DNA of 64,000 nt from Candidatus Poribacteria bacterium (GTDB lineage: Bacteria; Poribacteria; WGA-4E; WGA-3G). This document shows, one piece after another, positions 1 to 10,252 of this stretch. How positions within the stretch are numbered: the first letter of the stretch is position 1; each line of letters begins with the position of its first letter. Location of the stretch: NCBI GenBank assembly GCA_022821495.1, contig JAJEDN010000080.1:1-64000 (forward strand). The letters are read 5' to 3'. The notes under the pieces were generated by a model. That model had not been told where the DNA came from. It searched no databases and worked only from the letters and a program-made list of their open reading frames with translations. Made by a program: the position numbers and the translations under genes.

Positions 1-1
1 T

Positions 2-112
2 ATGCGAAACGCAGCTATCTCTGTTTTGCGATTTACTGGACATACAAAAATCACTGACGCACTCCAATATCTCGCAGCTCAACCTAAACTCGCAGTTAAC
101 CTCATAAAATGA
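2..112 (+). CDS. C-terminal fragment of a transposase (ISAs1/IS4-like), truncated by window edge
   Basis: Frame from nt 2 reads MRNAAISVLRFTGHTKITDALQYLAAQPKLAVNLIK*, like DDE transposase C-termini; followed by ACAATTGAATGACCCTG (121-137), which recurs inverted at 15200. Confidence 0.4.
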   Translation: MRNAAISVLRFTGHTKITDALQYLAAQPKLAVNLIK

Positions 113-241
113 AAAATCGTACAATTGAATGACCCTGCCAAGAATAAAGTGAAACCTTGAAAAATAATAGGCGTTATGATAGAATGGTAACACAATAGAA
201 GGACAAAAAAATTAATTAAATTTTGCCTTATGGAGGATCGG

Positions 242-1015
242 ATGCGCTTTGAAAACCGGGTCGCATTTGTAACTGGGGGCGGCGGACCGTTAGGTATCGG
301 AAGAGCCGCGTGTTTGGCGTTCGCTCGCGAGGGCGCGTCTGTCGTAGTTGCTGGCGGTCGAAGCGCGAATGCAGTCGCTGACGAAATCCGAGTCAAAGGC
401 GGCAAAGCTATTGCTGTTCCTTTAGATGTTACCAAGCCTGATCAGGTTCAAACAGCCGTAGATACGGCAATGGATACATTCAAACGCATTGATATTCTAT
501 TCAATAATGCGGGTATCCTTGGTCGTCAAACGTTGTTTGAACTGACACCAGAACTATTTGATCAGGTGATAGCGGTTAATGTGAAGGGATGCCTGCTATG
601 TGCACAGGCAGTCGCTAAGGTAATGATAGCGCAGGGGATACACGGACGTATCATTAACAATTCGTCTATTTATGCCGAAGAATCACACGTCGGAGTACTC
701 AGTTATTGTGTCAGCAAAGCAGCATTGAATCGGTTGACGCGAAGTCTGGCACTCGAATTGCGACCACACGGTATAACGGTAAATGCAGTCGCACCGGGCG
801 GTGGGGCGCCGACCGGTATGAATGCATCGCAGAACATCCCGGATGATGACACACTTCCCGAGTTACCGATCGCTCCGACGGACGCACCGCTACTTGAACG
901 TGGTGCAACAGTATGGGACTATATTGGCGCGGTATTGTTTCTGGCTTCCGACGAAGCCGCCTATATTAGCGGCGATATTATGACGATTGATGGTGGTGCT
1001 GTTTCGCGCCGATGA
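242..1015 (+). CDS. SDR family NAD(P)-dependent oxidoreductase
   Basis: FVTGGGGPLGIGRAAC Rossmann motif, NNAG, S..YCVSKAAL catalytic YxxxK. Confidence 0.9.
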   Translation: MRFENRVAFVTGGGGPLGIGRAACLAFAREGASVVVAGGRSANAVADEIRVKGGKAIAVPLDVTKPDQVQTAVDTAMDTFKRIDILFNNAGILGRQTLFELTPELFDQVIAVNVKGCLLCAQAVAKVMIAQGIHGRIINNSSIYAEESHVGVLSYCVSKAALNRLTRSLALELRPHGITVNAVAPGGGAPTGMNASQNIPDDDTLPELPIAPTDAPLLERGATVWDYIGAVLFLASDEAAYISGDIMTIDGGAVSRR

Positions 1016-1035
1016 ATTGTTAGAGGAGGCTCATC

Positions 1036-1482
1036 TTGTCGTTTATTGATACTTTCACACCTTTCTGTTTAGCTGTCTTTGGATGGCTTAAAGCGCATGG
1101 GTTGGTCGTCGGTATTATTTCCGGTGCCAGCTTAGTGGGGAGTATTTTCCTTTGCGCACTGGTCATCGCTTACCTACCGTGTGACTATTTTCGCGCCAAA
1201 AGACAGGTGAATCGTATCAAACGACCGATTTTGTGGGGCGGGCTGATTTTCGTAAAAAATTTGGTCGCCGTTATTCTTATTATTGTCGGGATTATCCTCA
1301 TACCTTTACCCGGGCAAGGCATTTTAACGGTATTGATTGGTATTGTCATCAGCGACATTCCGGGGAAACGTAAATTGGAACGGCGCATCATACGTTCACC
1401 CATGGTACTATCCGCTCTGAATCATATCCGTTCCCGTTTCAATCGTCCACTGTTAGTATTAGATGAACCAACAACGGAATAG
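1036..1482 (+). CDS. Small membrane protein, possibly PGPGW-like
   Basis: Hydrophobic segments; LPGQGILTVLIGIVISDIPGKRKLERRI; TTG start. Confidence 0.5.
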   Translation: MSFIDTFTPFCLAVFGWLKAHGLVVGIISGASLVGSIFLCALVIAYLPCDYFRAKRQVNRIKRPILWGGLIFVKNLVAVILIIVGIILIPLPGQGILTVLIGIVISDIPGKRKLERRIIRSPMVLSALNHIRSRFNRPLLVLDEPTTE

Positions 1483-1540
1483 TTCTACCCGCCGAAGGGT
1501 ACAAATCTGATGCCACACACCCAATCGCTGACGATGGCAT

Positions 1541-2251
1541 CTACCGAGGCGCCAATTCCTTGTGAATCTCCAATAACCGTTGAAGTTCTTCAATCGGTTG
1601 CTCAGCGTCATCCACGCGCAGATCAATGTAGCGGTCATTGAAACCGCCATACCCCCGATTCTCTTGAACGACGAGTAGTGCAGCAGATTGCTGTCCACGC
1701 GTGTCGCCTCCAGCCTCCTGCCCAGCGAAGAGTGCCGCCATTAATTTATCAGCGAGTTCACCTTCCGTTTCCTCATAGGCTTTACCCATCGCTTTAACAA
1801 CGGCTTCACCGGCGAGGATATTGCCTTGCGCGGTATAGTGTTCACCCGAAACGGCACCTGCCCATGCGTTACATTCATCGCCAGTGTAGTTAGCGACATT
1901 CCCTTTCGCATCCACGATACCGACCTGCCGCGTTGCGCGTCCTGGGTCGTCCGCGATGAGACGTTGCAAGACCTGTTCTGCCGAAAGTCCGCTTTTGAGG
2001 AGTTTTAAGCCTTTGGGTCCGTATGTTGTGTTTGCCCAAGATTGCGTCGCAATGGCGCCAACCCCAGCTTCCGCCCACGGTACAACCGATCCAACAGCAA
2101 AAAATTTGGATTGGACAGCAATACCAAGGGCACCGGTTTCCGGATCATATCCGACAACCGAAAACGTCGCGACCGGAGGAATATCAGATTTCTCTATTGG
2201 CATATTGGGAGCAGAGAGATGAAATAATAGACTGAGTGGTATCAAAAACAT
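1541..2251 (-). CDS. DUF1028 domain-containing protein
   Basis: ATFSVVGYDPETGALGIAVQSKFFAVGSVVPWAEAGVGAIATQ... typical DUF1028. Confidence 0.85.
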   Translation of the reverse strand: MFLIPLSLLFHLSAPNMPIEKSDIPPVATFSVVGYDPETGALGIAVQSKFFAVGSVVPWAEAGVGAIATQSWANTTYGPKGLKLLKSGLSAEQVLQRLIADDPGRATRQVGIVDAKGNVANYTGDECNAWAGAVSGEHYTAQGNILAGEAVVKAMGKAYEETEGELADKLMAALFAGQEAGGDTRGQQSAALLVVQENRGYGGFNDRYIDLRVDDAEQPIEELQRLLEIHKELAPR

Positions 2252-2275
2252 CTGTTGTGGTTCCGGGGTATCAGG

Positions 2276-3574
2276 TTAATCTTCTTCAAATCGGATTTTC
2301 AAGGAAGCGGCATGTCCCTCAAGTCCTTCTACCTCCGCGAGTTTGACAACGGACGGTGTGACTTTCGCCAAGGCAGTCTTGGTATAAGAGACAAGGCTTG
2401 TTTTTTTCAGGAAATCGTCAATGTTTAGGGGTGAGGCGTAGCGTGTCGCTGTCCCAGTTGGTAGAATTGCGTTGGGGCCGGCAATGTAATCTCCGACTGC
2501 TTCTGGAGAGTAAGCCCCGATGAAGATAGCACCAGCATTTTCGACCTCTCCAAGCCAGTCCATAGGATTCTCTACGTGGAGTTCGAGGTGTTCCGGGGCA
2601 ATTTCATTTGCGAAAGCTACAGCTTCAGCAATATTGGGAGTGACAAAAGCAGCACCATAGTTTTCAAACGCTTGGGTCAAAAGATCGTGGCGAGGTAAGG
2701 CTTTACCTTGTACCTCAATAGCTGTTTTGACCTGTTCAGCAAAACCCAATGAAGAGGTAACGAGGATCGCAGCACACTCGGGGCCATGTTCAGCTTGTGA
2801 GATGAGATCAGCAGCGACATAATCTGGGTCAGCTGTGCTATCAGCGATAACCAGAATTTCGCTTGGGCCTGCCAATTTGTCTATGTCAACGTGTCCATAA
2901 ACTTCTTTTTTCGCAAATTGTACATAGAGATTTCCGGGACCCACAATTTTATCGACAGGTGGGATAGTGTCGGTCCCATAGGCCATCGCTGCCACGGCTT
3001 GTGCCCCGCCACATTTGTAGATTTCTTGAATGCCGCATTCCGCTGCAGCAACGAGCATATAGGGATTAATATTCCGGTTGCGCATCGGGGCGGTACAGAC
3101 GGCTATTTCTTTTACACCAGCGACTGTAGCCGGGAGCACGGCCATCAATAAAGAAGAGACCAAAAGCTGGCTAACAGATGGCACACAAACCCCGATGCGC
3201 TTCAAAGGACGAATCAACTGTCCGAGCACTACGCCATTCGCCTCAGTTGACATCCAGGAAGTCCGCAGCTGCTTTTGGTGAAATCGTTCAATGTTGGTTC
3301 GGGCGTGTGTAATTGCCTCAATATATTCGTCGGTAACTTCTAAATAGGCGTTCCCAATTTCTTCTCTGGATACCTTCAGCTCTTTGGCAGAGATACGGGG
3401 TGCATCTAACTTACGAGTATATCGTACAACAGCTTTATCGCCTTCGGCCTGCACATCGCTCAAAGTGCGATGGACCGTTTTCAAGATACTTTCATCTTCC
3501 AATTTACCGCGTGCTTTCAATTTTGAGAGGAAAGTATCAGCCTCTGTGGTATGGGTTTCAACAATTCGTAGCAT
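2276..3574 (-). CDS. hisD: Histidinol dehydrogenase
   Basis: Full-length; VDKIVGPGNLYVQFAKKEVYGHVDIDKLAGPSEILVIAD, SQAEHGPECAAILVT. Confidence 0.95.
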   Translation of the reverse strand: MLRIVETHTTEADTFLSKLKARGKLEDESILKTVHRTLSDVQAEGDKAVVRYTRKLDAPRISAKELKVSREEIGNAYLEVTDEYIEAITHARTNIERFHQKQLRTSWMSTEANGVVLGQLIRPLKRIGVCVPSVSQLLVSSLLMAVLPATVAGVKEIAVCTAPMRNRNINPYMLVAAAECGIQEIYKCGGAQAVAAMAYGTDTIPPVDKIVGPGNLYVQFAKKEVYGHVDIDKLAGPSEILVIADSTADPDYVAADLISQAEHGPECAAILVTSSLGFAEQVKTAIEVQGKALPRHDLLTQAFENYGAAFVTPNIAEAVAFANEIAPEHLELHVENPMDWLGEVENAGAIFIGAYSPEAVGDYIAGPNAILPTGTATRYASPLNIDDFLKKTSLVSYTKTALAKVTPSVVKLAEVEGLEGHAASLKIRFEED

Positions 3575-3610
3575 GCGTGAATGACTTATCCTTTCTATTT
3601 TCCGAAGCGA

Positions 3611-4876
3611 TTAATCTTTGACTCTCGTAATATTCGCACCGACATTGTTAAGTTTTTTCTCTATAGACTCATATCCACGGTCAAGATGATAGACCCGCGA
3701 GAGAATAGTTTCACCTGAGGCTGCCATACCGGCTGCAACGAGTACAGCCCCCGCACGTAAATCAGAAGCCATCACAGGTGCGCCACTCAAAGCCGGTACA
3801 CCATTGATGATAGCCTTACCACCATCAAGCATAATATCTGCGCCCATTCGGTTCAGTTCAGCAGCATGGATAAATCGGTCTGTATGAACGTTTTCGCTGA
3901 TAATGCTGGTCCCTGACGCGAGGCAGAGCATCCCCATGATCTGCGCCTGCATATCCGTCGGAAAACCGGGAAAAGGCGCGGTAGCGATATCAATGCCTTT
4001 TATCTCGCGTGGCGTTGTGACGCGGACACCGTTGTCATCCCAGTCCAATTCAACACCTGCCTCTACAATCTTCTCCGAAATAGCGGGGATTTGTTGCGGC
4101 GTAATCCCTTTGACGTAAACATCGCCTCGGGTAATAGCACCGGCGACAATAAAAGTTCCAGCCTCAATATCATCTGATATAACGGTATATTCGGTGCCAC
4201 GCAGCTGCTTAACACCGCGAATCGTTAGGACAGATGTCCCGATACCTTCAATATCCGCGCCCATTGTATTGAGGAATCGAGCGAGGTCAGAGATATGCGG
4301 TTCGCAGGCTGCACCACGGATGACAGTTGTCCCTTGGGCAAGCGTAGCCGCCATCATGATGTTCGCCGTTGCCCCGACGCTGGGTCCATATTGCCCCGTA
4401 AGATACATCTCAGTGCCAATTAAACGCTCCGATTGCGCATAAATATATCCCTTTTCCACCGTCACTTCCGCGCCCAAATGCTCTAAACCGCGAATGTGTA
4501 AGTCAATCGGGCGTGGACCGATCGCGCAACCGCCAGGAAATGAAACCTTCGCTTTTCCAAGTTTAGCAACAAGGGGTCCGAGAACATAGATAGACGCACG
4601 CATTTTGCGCACGAGATCATAAGGTGCCTCATATTCCAAGTGGTTTATTGGTTCGATATAGAGTGTAGAATCTTTAAGTTTTATTGTAGCACCGAGACCT
4701 TCTAATACAGCACGCAGCGTCCTGACATCTGTTAGGTTTGGGACGTTATGGAGCACACTGACACCATCGCCAAGGATCGCAGCAGCGACCGCGATTGGAA
4801 GCACAGCGTTTTTGCATCCACTCACAGGGATGGTTCCTTCAAGTCTCGTTCCGCCTTTGATTATTAATCTTTCCAT
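3611..4876 (-). CDS. murA: UDP-N-acetylglucosamine 1-carboxyvinyltransferase
   Basis: GGTRLEGTIPVSGCKNAVLPI, GGCAIGPRPIDLHI; full length 421 aa. Confidence 0.95.
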   Translation of the reverse strand: MERLIIKGGTRLEGTIPVSGCKNAVLPIAVAAAILGDGVSVLHNVPNLTDVRTLRAVLEGLGATIKLKDSTLYIEPINHLEYEAPYDLVRKMRASIYVLGPLVAKLGKAKVSFPGGCAIGPRPIDLHIRGLEHLGAEVTVEKGYIYAQSERLIGTEMYLTGQYGPSVGATANIMMAATLAQGTTVIRGAACEPHISDLARFLNTMGADIEGIGTSVLTIRGVKQLRGTEYTVISDDIEAGTFIVAGAITRGDVYVKGITPQQIPAISEKIVEAGVELDWDDNGVRVTTPREIKGIDIATAPFPGFPTDMQAQIMGMLCLASGTSIISENVHTDRFIHAAELNRMGADIMLDGGKAIINGVPALSGAPVMASDLRAGAVLVAAGMAASGETILSRVYHLDRGYESIEKKLNNVGANITRVKD

Positions 4877-5164
4877 TTTCCGTCTCCTTACAAATCTTTA
4901 GCACAGGATAGATGGATTTTTTATTTTCTCTATAGCATAAACGATGCCAATTGGATACCTGTTACAAACTTAGACGTTACAAGGTTTTTGGGTTTAAAAA
5001 ATTGTGTCAAAATAGACACATGTTATCTGTTTTCCCAAAATTTGCTTGCGTTGCGGGACAATTTTTGGTAATATTTGATTTCAGTTTCACAATCTTAATT
5101 ACGTAGGACTTACGCAGCTCCCACTGCAGTGCGTCATAAGTCCTATTACGGAAAGGTAAAACAG

Positions 5165-6217
5165 ATGGCAGATAAAACATATCGTGTCGGAATTATTGGA
5201 TGTGGTGGCATGGGACGTTCGCATGCAAATAATTGGACGAATACGGGTCGTGCTGAAGTGGTCACAGCTTCAGACATCAGCGAAGCATCCGCTGCAAAAT
5301 TTGCTGAAGAGTTTTCACTTCCAACGCATTATACTGATTTCGGTGAAATGTGCGAAAAAGAGGATTTAGACATCGTCAGTATCACTACATGGCAGAGCGT
5401 GCGTGCCGAACCGACGATCGCCGCTGCTGAAAACGGGGTCTTAGGTGTTATTACCGAGAAACCGATGGCAGCTTCCGTCGGCGATGCACAAGACATGATG
5501 GATGCCTGTGATAAACACGACGTGAAATTAGTTGTCGGACATCAACGACGGTTCAGTTTGCAGAACTGCGAAGCACGACGGCTTATCCAAGAGGGCGCGA
5601 TCGGTCAGCCGCAAGCGATGCTCCGTCGCGATGGACATGGATTACTCAATCGTGGAACGCATGAAGTTGACGAAATGCGTTTTATCCTCGGCGATCCGGA
5701 CCCGTTATGGCTTATCGGGCAGGCGGCACGGAAAACTGACCGCTGGGAACGTCGTGTGAGGACCGAAGATCTCTGTATGGCAGAAATCTGTTTTGATGGC
5801 GGTATCCGCGGTATCTACGAAAGCGATTTACCGGAACCCGGGCTGCGAGGCGATGCGGTTTATGGGGATGATGGGCAGCTGCGCCGCGGTGGCGATGGCA
5901 CGATTGAACTCTTGAACAGCAAAACCGCCGGGTGGCAGACAATCGAACCCCGCCAAAGCGAACCGAATCAATTTACAGAGATGTTAGCCTGGATCGAAGG
6001 CGATATTGATGAACACCGAAACGCCGGCAGACACGGGCTTTGCACGATCGAAATCCTCATGGCGATTTACGAATCATTGCGCATTCAGGACGTAGTAACC
6101 TTCCCCTTAACAACGCGTCCAAACCCACTTGACCTCTTGGTTGAAGGCGGTAAGTTACCCGTGTTTGTTGAAGGACGTTACGACATCCGTGCCCCGTTCC
6201 CGGAACAGAACAAATAG
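5165..6217 (+). CDS. Gfo/Idh/MocA family oxidoreductase
   Basis: VGIIGCGGMGRSHANNW, ITEKPMAASVGDAQDMMDAC; the ATG at 5165 fits better than the 5129 start, which lies in a hairpin. Confidence 0.9.
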   Translation: MADKTYRVGIIGCGGMGRSHANNWTNTGRAEVVTASDISEASAAKFAEEFSLPTHYTDFGEMCEKEDLDIVSITTWQSVRAEPTIAAAENGVLGVITEKPMAASVGDAQDMMDACDKHDVKLVVGHQRRFSLQNCEARRLIQEGAIGQPQAMLRRDGHGLLNRGTHEVDEMRFILGDPDPLWLIGQAARKTDRWERRVRTEDLCMAEICFDGGIRGIYESDLPEPGLRGDAVYGDDGQLRRGGDGTIELLNSKTAGWQTIEPRQSEPNQFTEMLAWIEGDIDEHRNAGRHGLCTIEILMAIYESLRIQDVVTFPLTTRPNPLDLLVEGGKLPVFVEGRYDIRAPFPEQNK

Positions 6218-6235
6218 ATCAGGGCAATCGTTGTA

Positions 6236-6267
6236 TGTTGCCTCCGCGAATCCAAACGGAGGCAACA
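6236..6267. terminator. Stem-loop between convergent genes, probable terminator
   Basis: TGTTGCCTCCG/CGGAGGCAACA 11-bp stem, 10-nt loop; no strong T tract. Confidence 0.4.
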
Positions 6268-6276
6268 CCCACGATG

Positions 6277-7140
6277 CTAACAATCTACATCCTTCCCATC
6301 ACTGCCATAAACTGACAGGCGTTCCTGCGTCGTGACTTCGCCAGCACTCGCCGGTTTGTAATGAAACTGCAGCGCACGGCGCCGCTGCTCAGACTGATTG
6401 ACTGGACTCCCATGATGCGTCAATCCATGCCAGAAGAGACAGCCACCCGGCTTCAGCGGCACCATTGTATCACGCGCGACTGGCACGTCTGTGTCGCAAA
6501 TCTGCCAATCTCGGCGTTTGAAATGGATCATCGGTCCCTCGATATGCGAACCGGGGATGATATGCAAGCATCCGTTTTCAGGGGTCGCCTCATCTAAAGC
6601 AATCCATACGCCGACAACGGTTGTGCCTTCAGGTAGGTTAAAATAAGCACAATCCTGATGCCACGGCTTCTCTGACCCGTGACGCGGCGGTTTGACGAGT
6701 GCCATATCTTGGAACAACTCAGGCGTATCTCCCATAATCTGTTCAAGGACACCGAGGAGCCCCGAATGGGCTGCCATCGCGTTCAGACGTTGCTCGTAGG
6801 CTACAAACCCAAAGATTTTTCTGATGGCATCACGACGTTCTTCATCTTCCCTCTCGTCTTTCTCTTTGACGAGTTTCGGTTCAAACTGGATGGCTCGGAA
6901 GTCGGGATCGTTTCCATCCATGAGGTGAACCATACCTGCCAATGCCTCCTCAACTTCAGGTGCGCTAAAAGCGTCGTTAATGACCAGATAGCCGTGCTGA
7001 TGAAAATATTCGATATCCGCCTCAGTTACGGCAGAAAACCCACCAGAGATACCTTCAGCCGCCGTATCAAAGCGGTAGAGGTCTTCAGGGTACGGAATTT
7101 GGATGATGTCTGTCTGTTCGGCTGTTGCTGGGCTGTTCAT
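6277..7140 (-). CDS. Phytanoyl-CoA dioxygenase family protein
   Basis: WHQDCAYF (HxD), IIPGSHIEGPMIHF, HHGSPVNQSEQRRRALQFHY. Confidence 0.85.
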   Translation of the reverse strand: MNSPATAEQTDIIQIPYPEDLYRFDTAAEGISGGFSAVTEADIEYFHQHGYLVINDAFSAPEVEEALAGMVHLMDGNDPDFRAIQFEPKLVKEKDEREDEERRDAIRKIFGFVAYEQRLNAMAAHSGLLGVLEQIMGDTPELFQDMALVKPPRHGSEKPWHQDCAYFNLPEGTTVVGVWIALDEATPENGCLHIIPGSHIEGPMIHFKRRDWQICDTDVPVARDTMVPLKPGGCLFWHGLTHHGSPVNQSEQRRRALQFHYKPASAGEVTTQERLSVYGSDGKDVDC

Positions 7141-7154
7141 AAAGATGCTCCTTC

Positions 7155-8168
7155 TTAAATTTCTCCTTTGCTTTCACGGATCATTTTTGTCAGGAAATCG
7201 TCAACCCGATCAATAGCGGCTTGGGCGCGATCGCGTGCCGATGCCCCCCTCTCCTCTTCTGCAAGCCACTGTCTCCTTTGCGGAAGCCACTCGTTTGTCA
7301 GGTGGTCAAGTTGATTCAGGAAATGCGGATCTTCGTTTACACTCACGAAATAGTCGATGATACCGAGCAGCCCGTATTTCCGATTAATCTCCATATCGTC
7401 TAATTCGTCTACCATTTGCAAGAAAAGCTGCTGATTCCTGTCCTGTCGCCCTTGCGCAAGTTCACGAGAGGATTCGGTTAGCAGTTTGTCAACGAATTCC
7501 TGCTTGGAGTTAATCCAGCGCGGCAGGTTCCGTACATAATCTTCTAAATCGAAGTTGCCGCGTTGAAGTGCGAAATAAGCGTGGATGTGAATGTTTCGGA
7601 AAAAACCGGTATAACCGACGTTCGGATCCATGGTATCAGCGTCATAGAGGATCTGGTTCTCGATCCTATTGTAGAGGAGTTTAAAGTTCTCCTCTGTGAG
7701 GTTCGTAGGCTTTAGATGTGCGAAGACAACCGCTGTTGCAGCTTCTACAAAAGCCGGTTCAAAGTCGTACATCGCCAAGATATTCTCGGTAATAACTGCC
7801 CCGGATTCGTGATGGACCTTACCGTGAAGATTATGCTTGTTGTAAAGTTCGGTAACGACGTTCTGACCCGCAGGCGTAAGCATCTCGTTTAACCAGAAAC
7901 CATCAGGAGTGAAGACCCGTTTGCCTTCCGCGTCGGTCTTAAAATCACCGTCATATCGTTTCGTGATGTCGTGCAGGGTGCCGGCAACTTCAAGCAGTTT
8001 CACGTCACCGCCTTCCCGTCTACCGAGTTCCATACTTGTCGCACGCACACGCATGGTGTGGTTCCAGGTATAGTGTCGCCATTGGAAGCCGACCCGGTTA
8101 TGTTCCCAAAGCCCAAAGGTTTCGTTGACTAAAGTTTCCAATTCATTCAAGACTTGGCTGTAGTTCAT
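7155..8168 (-). CDS. HD domain-containing protein
   Basis: HTMRVRATSMEL...LLEVAGTLHDITKRYDG HD motif. Confidence 0.6.
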   Translation of the reverse strand: MNYSQVLNELETLVNETFGLWEHNRVGFQWRHYTWNHTMRVRATSMELGRREGGDVKLLEVAGTLHDITKRYDGDFKTDAEGKRVFTPDGFWLNEMLTPAGQNVVTELYNKHNLHGKVHHESGAVITENILAMYDFEPAFVEAATAVVFAHLKPTNLTEENFKLLYNRIENQILYDADTMDPNVGYTGFFRNIHIHAYFALQRGNFDLEDYVRNLPRWINSKQEFVDKLLTESSRELAQGRQDRNQQLFLQMVDELDDMEINRKYGLLGIIDYFVSVNEDPHFLNQLDHLTNEWLPQRRQWLAEEERGASARDRAQAAIDRVDDFLTKMIRESKGEI

Positions 8169-8184
8169 ACAAACTCCTTTTTAG

Positions 8185-8328
8185 TAGTTGTCAGTTCTCG
8201 GTCATCGGCTTTCAGCAGGAATGGCTATCAGCCATCGGAAACCATCGGCTATCAGCAAAGAGAACGTTTGTTAAACCATAGTTCTCTTGCTGAAGGCTGA
8301 CGGCTAACGGCTAATCCGCTGACAACTA
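8185..8328. repeat. Long imperfect intergenic palindrome (MITE/REP-like)
   Basis: Ends TAGTTGTCAG / CTGACAACTA; internal CAGCAAAGAGAAC...GTTCTCTTGCTG stem. Confidence 0.5.
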
Positions 8329-9102
8329 TATGGAATATTTGACGCAGATGAGTGATAACCCATGTGCAGGTGCTGACATCCCGGCTGCGGCTCGATCTTT
8401 GGCTTCTAAAATCCTGCGAAGTTGCGTGTCAGCATCCCGATATTTCATAGTTTTCGCGCCGCTTGCAAGCAAAAACTTGCGATTAAAAGTCAAGACAGTA
8501 CCGGTGATCGCGCGAACCATACCGCGTAGAAACGCATCCGCTTCGATTTCAAAATAAACGTAGGGTGCTTTCTCCCACCAATGTACCTCATAAATTTCAC
8601 AGACCGGATTTTTCCGGTCACTTCCCATCTTTCGGAAAGAAGAAAAATCGTGTTTGCCAACTAATATTTGGCAAAGGTCGTTTACCTGTCTGACACCAAT
8701 TTCTTCGGGAAAAAAGTAGCTTGTCTGTCGCGAAAGTGCGCTCGGATATTCTCGATTCAAAATTGTGTACCGATACCGCCGACTTGTGGCACTGAAACGA
8801 GCATGAAACTCAGGCGACACTTCTGTTACGGAACAGACAACGATATCCTTAGGCATCGTAGCATTAAGCCCTTTCTGAAAAGCGGTGAGTGGCATCTCAG
8901 AGGTCGTGTAGAAATTCGCTACCTGTCCCTCCGCGTGGACCCCGCTATCCGTCCTCCCGGCTCCAATGATCTGTATCGGAGTTTTTGTGAGTTTCGTTAA
9001 CGCGTTTTCGAGTGTGGCTTGGACGGTCGGTAAGTTCGGCTGTATCTGCCAACCGTTGTAATGCGTGCCATCGTATTCAAGCACGAGTTTGATATTGCGC
9101 AT
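8326..9102 (-). CDS. truA: tRNA pseudouridine(38-40) synthase TruA
   Basis: YDGTHYNGWQIQPNLPTVQATLENAL, GAGRTDSGVHAEGQVANF. Confidence 0.95.
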   Translation of the reverse strand: MRNIKLVLEYDGTHYNGWQIQPNLPTVQATLENALTKLTKTPIQIIGAGRTDSGVHAEGQVANFYTTSEMPLTAFQKGLNATMPKDIVVCSVTEVSPEFHARFSATSRRYRYTILNREYPSALSRQTSYFFPEEIGVRQVNDLCQILVGKHDFSSFRKMGSDRKNPVCEIYEVHWWEKAPYVYFEIEADAFLRGMVRAITGTVLTFNRKFLLASGAKTMKYRDADTQLRRILEAKDRAAAGMSAPAHGLSLICVKYSI

Positions 9103-9212
9103 TGTGTCACTCTGTCGTTGGACATCTGAAGCCTAATGCATAAAGATTATCACATTCTGTGAGAAGTGTCAAATCAATTGTAAAATTGACAAATACACAA
9201 CTAAGATATATA

Positions 9213-10187
9213 ATGATTTGGATGAAGAATGATACTACGGTCTACTACATCGAAAAAGAGCAGCACGGCATCCGTTTGGATCGGTTTCTCATCAGTGCGA
9301 CTGAAGCCATCTCTCGGACCTATCTGCAGCGACTGATTCGTGATGGTAATGTCACTGTCAACGACAAAGTGGCGAAACAACCGAGTCATGCCCTTCGAGA
9401 GGGCGACAAGGTCCATTTAACGCTTCCACCGCCGCGCCCTTTGGACACCATAGCACCTGAGAACACTGTTCTTGACATTCTTCACGAAGATAAACACTTA
9501 CTTGTTCTCAACAAACCCGCGGGTATGCTCGTTCATCCAGCGACCGGCGTGTACACAGGCACACTGGTTAACGCTTTACTCGCGCACTGCACAGACCTAT
9601 CGGGCATTGGTGGGGTCGAAAGACCTGGGATTGTCCACAGATTGGATAAGGATACATCTGGCACCCTCGTTGTTGCCAAAACAGATATCGTGCATCGAGA
9701 ACTCTCCGCGCAATTTCAGAAACATAGCATCACACGCCAATATGTCGCTATCGTGTGTGGCGTCCCTGCGAAAACAGCGGGAACGATTGATGCCCAAATT
9801 GCAAGAAGTCGCCGTGATCGCAGACGAATGACAACGGTTGAAAATCATGGACGGCACGCTGTAACACATTATGAAGTCTTAGAGACATATCCGAAATTCG
9901 CGCGCCTCCAACTCACCTTGGAAACCGGACGGCTCCATCAGATCCGTGTCCATCTGCAACATATCGGGCACCCTGTAGCCGGTGACGCAATTTATGGCGG
10001 CGAACAACGCGCCATAAACGATGCCGACACTGGCGCGCTGAAACACGCACTCGCGCAACTCAAGCGTCAGGCGTTGCACGCCCGATTGCTCGGTTTTGTG
10101 CATCCAATAACAGGTGAAAATTTAACATTCTCAGCACCGATGCCGAAAGATATGCAACGGGTTGTAGAAGCCTTAAAAGTGAATTAA
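9213..10187 (+). CDS. RluA family pseudouridine synthase (RluD-like)
   Basis: LVLNKPAGMLVHPATG, GIVHRLDKDTSGTLVVAKT, LHQIRVHLQHIGHPVAGDAIYGG. Confidence 0.93.
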   Translation: MIWMKNDTTVYYIEKEQHGIRLDRFLISATEAISRTYLQRLIRDGNVTVNDKVAKQPSHALREGDKVHLTLPPPRPLDTIAPENTVLDILHEDKHLLVLNKPAGMLVHPATGVYTGTLVNALLAHCTDLSGIGGVERPGIVHRLDKDTSGTLVVAKTDIVHRELSAQFQKHSITRQYVAIVCGVPAKTAGTIDAQIARSRRDRRRMTTVENHGRHAVTHYEVLETYPKFARLQLTLETGRLHQIRVHLQHIGHPVAGDAIYGGEQRAINDADTGALKHALAQLKRQALHARLLGFVHPITGENLTFSAPMPKDMQRVVEALKVN

Positions 10188-10252
10188 ATGAACTTACGCA
10201 TTTCCTCAGCTTGATTGAGAGCAATCTGTTTTCTTTTGACATTCCATAGTAA

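Noticed and set aside
79-435. 118-aa minus-strand ORF overlapping the SDR gene
   Set aside because: Antisense of a clear SDR coding frame; low-complexity composition.
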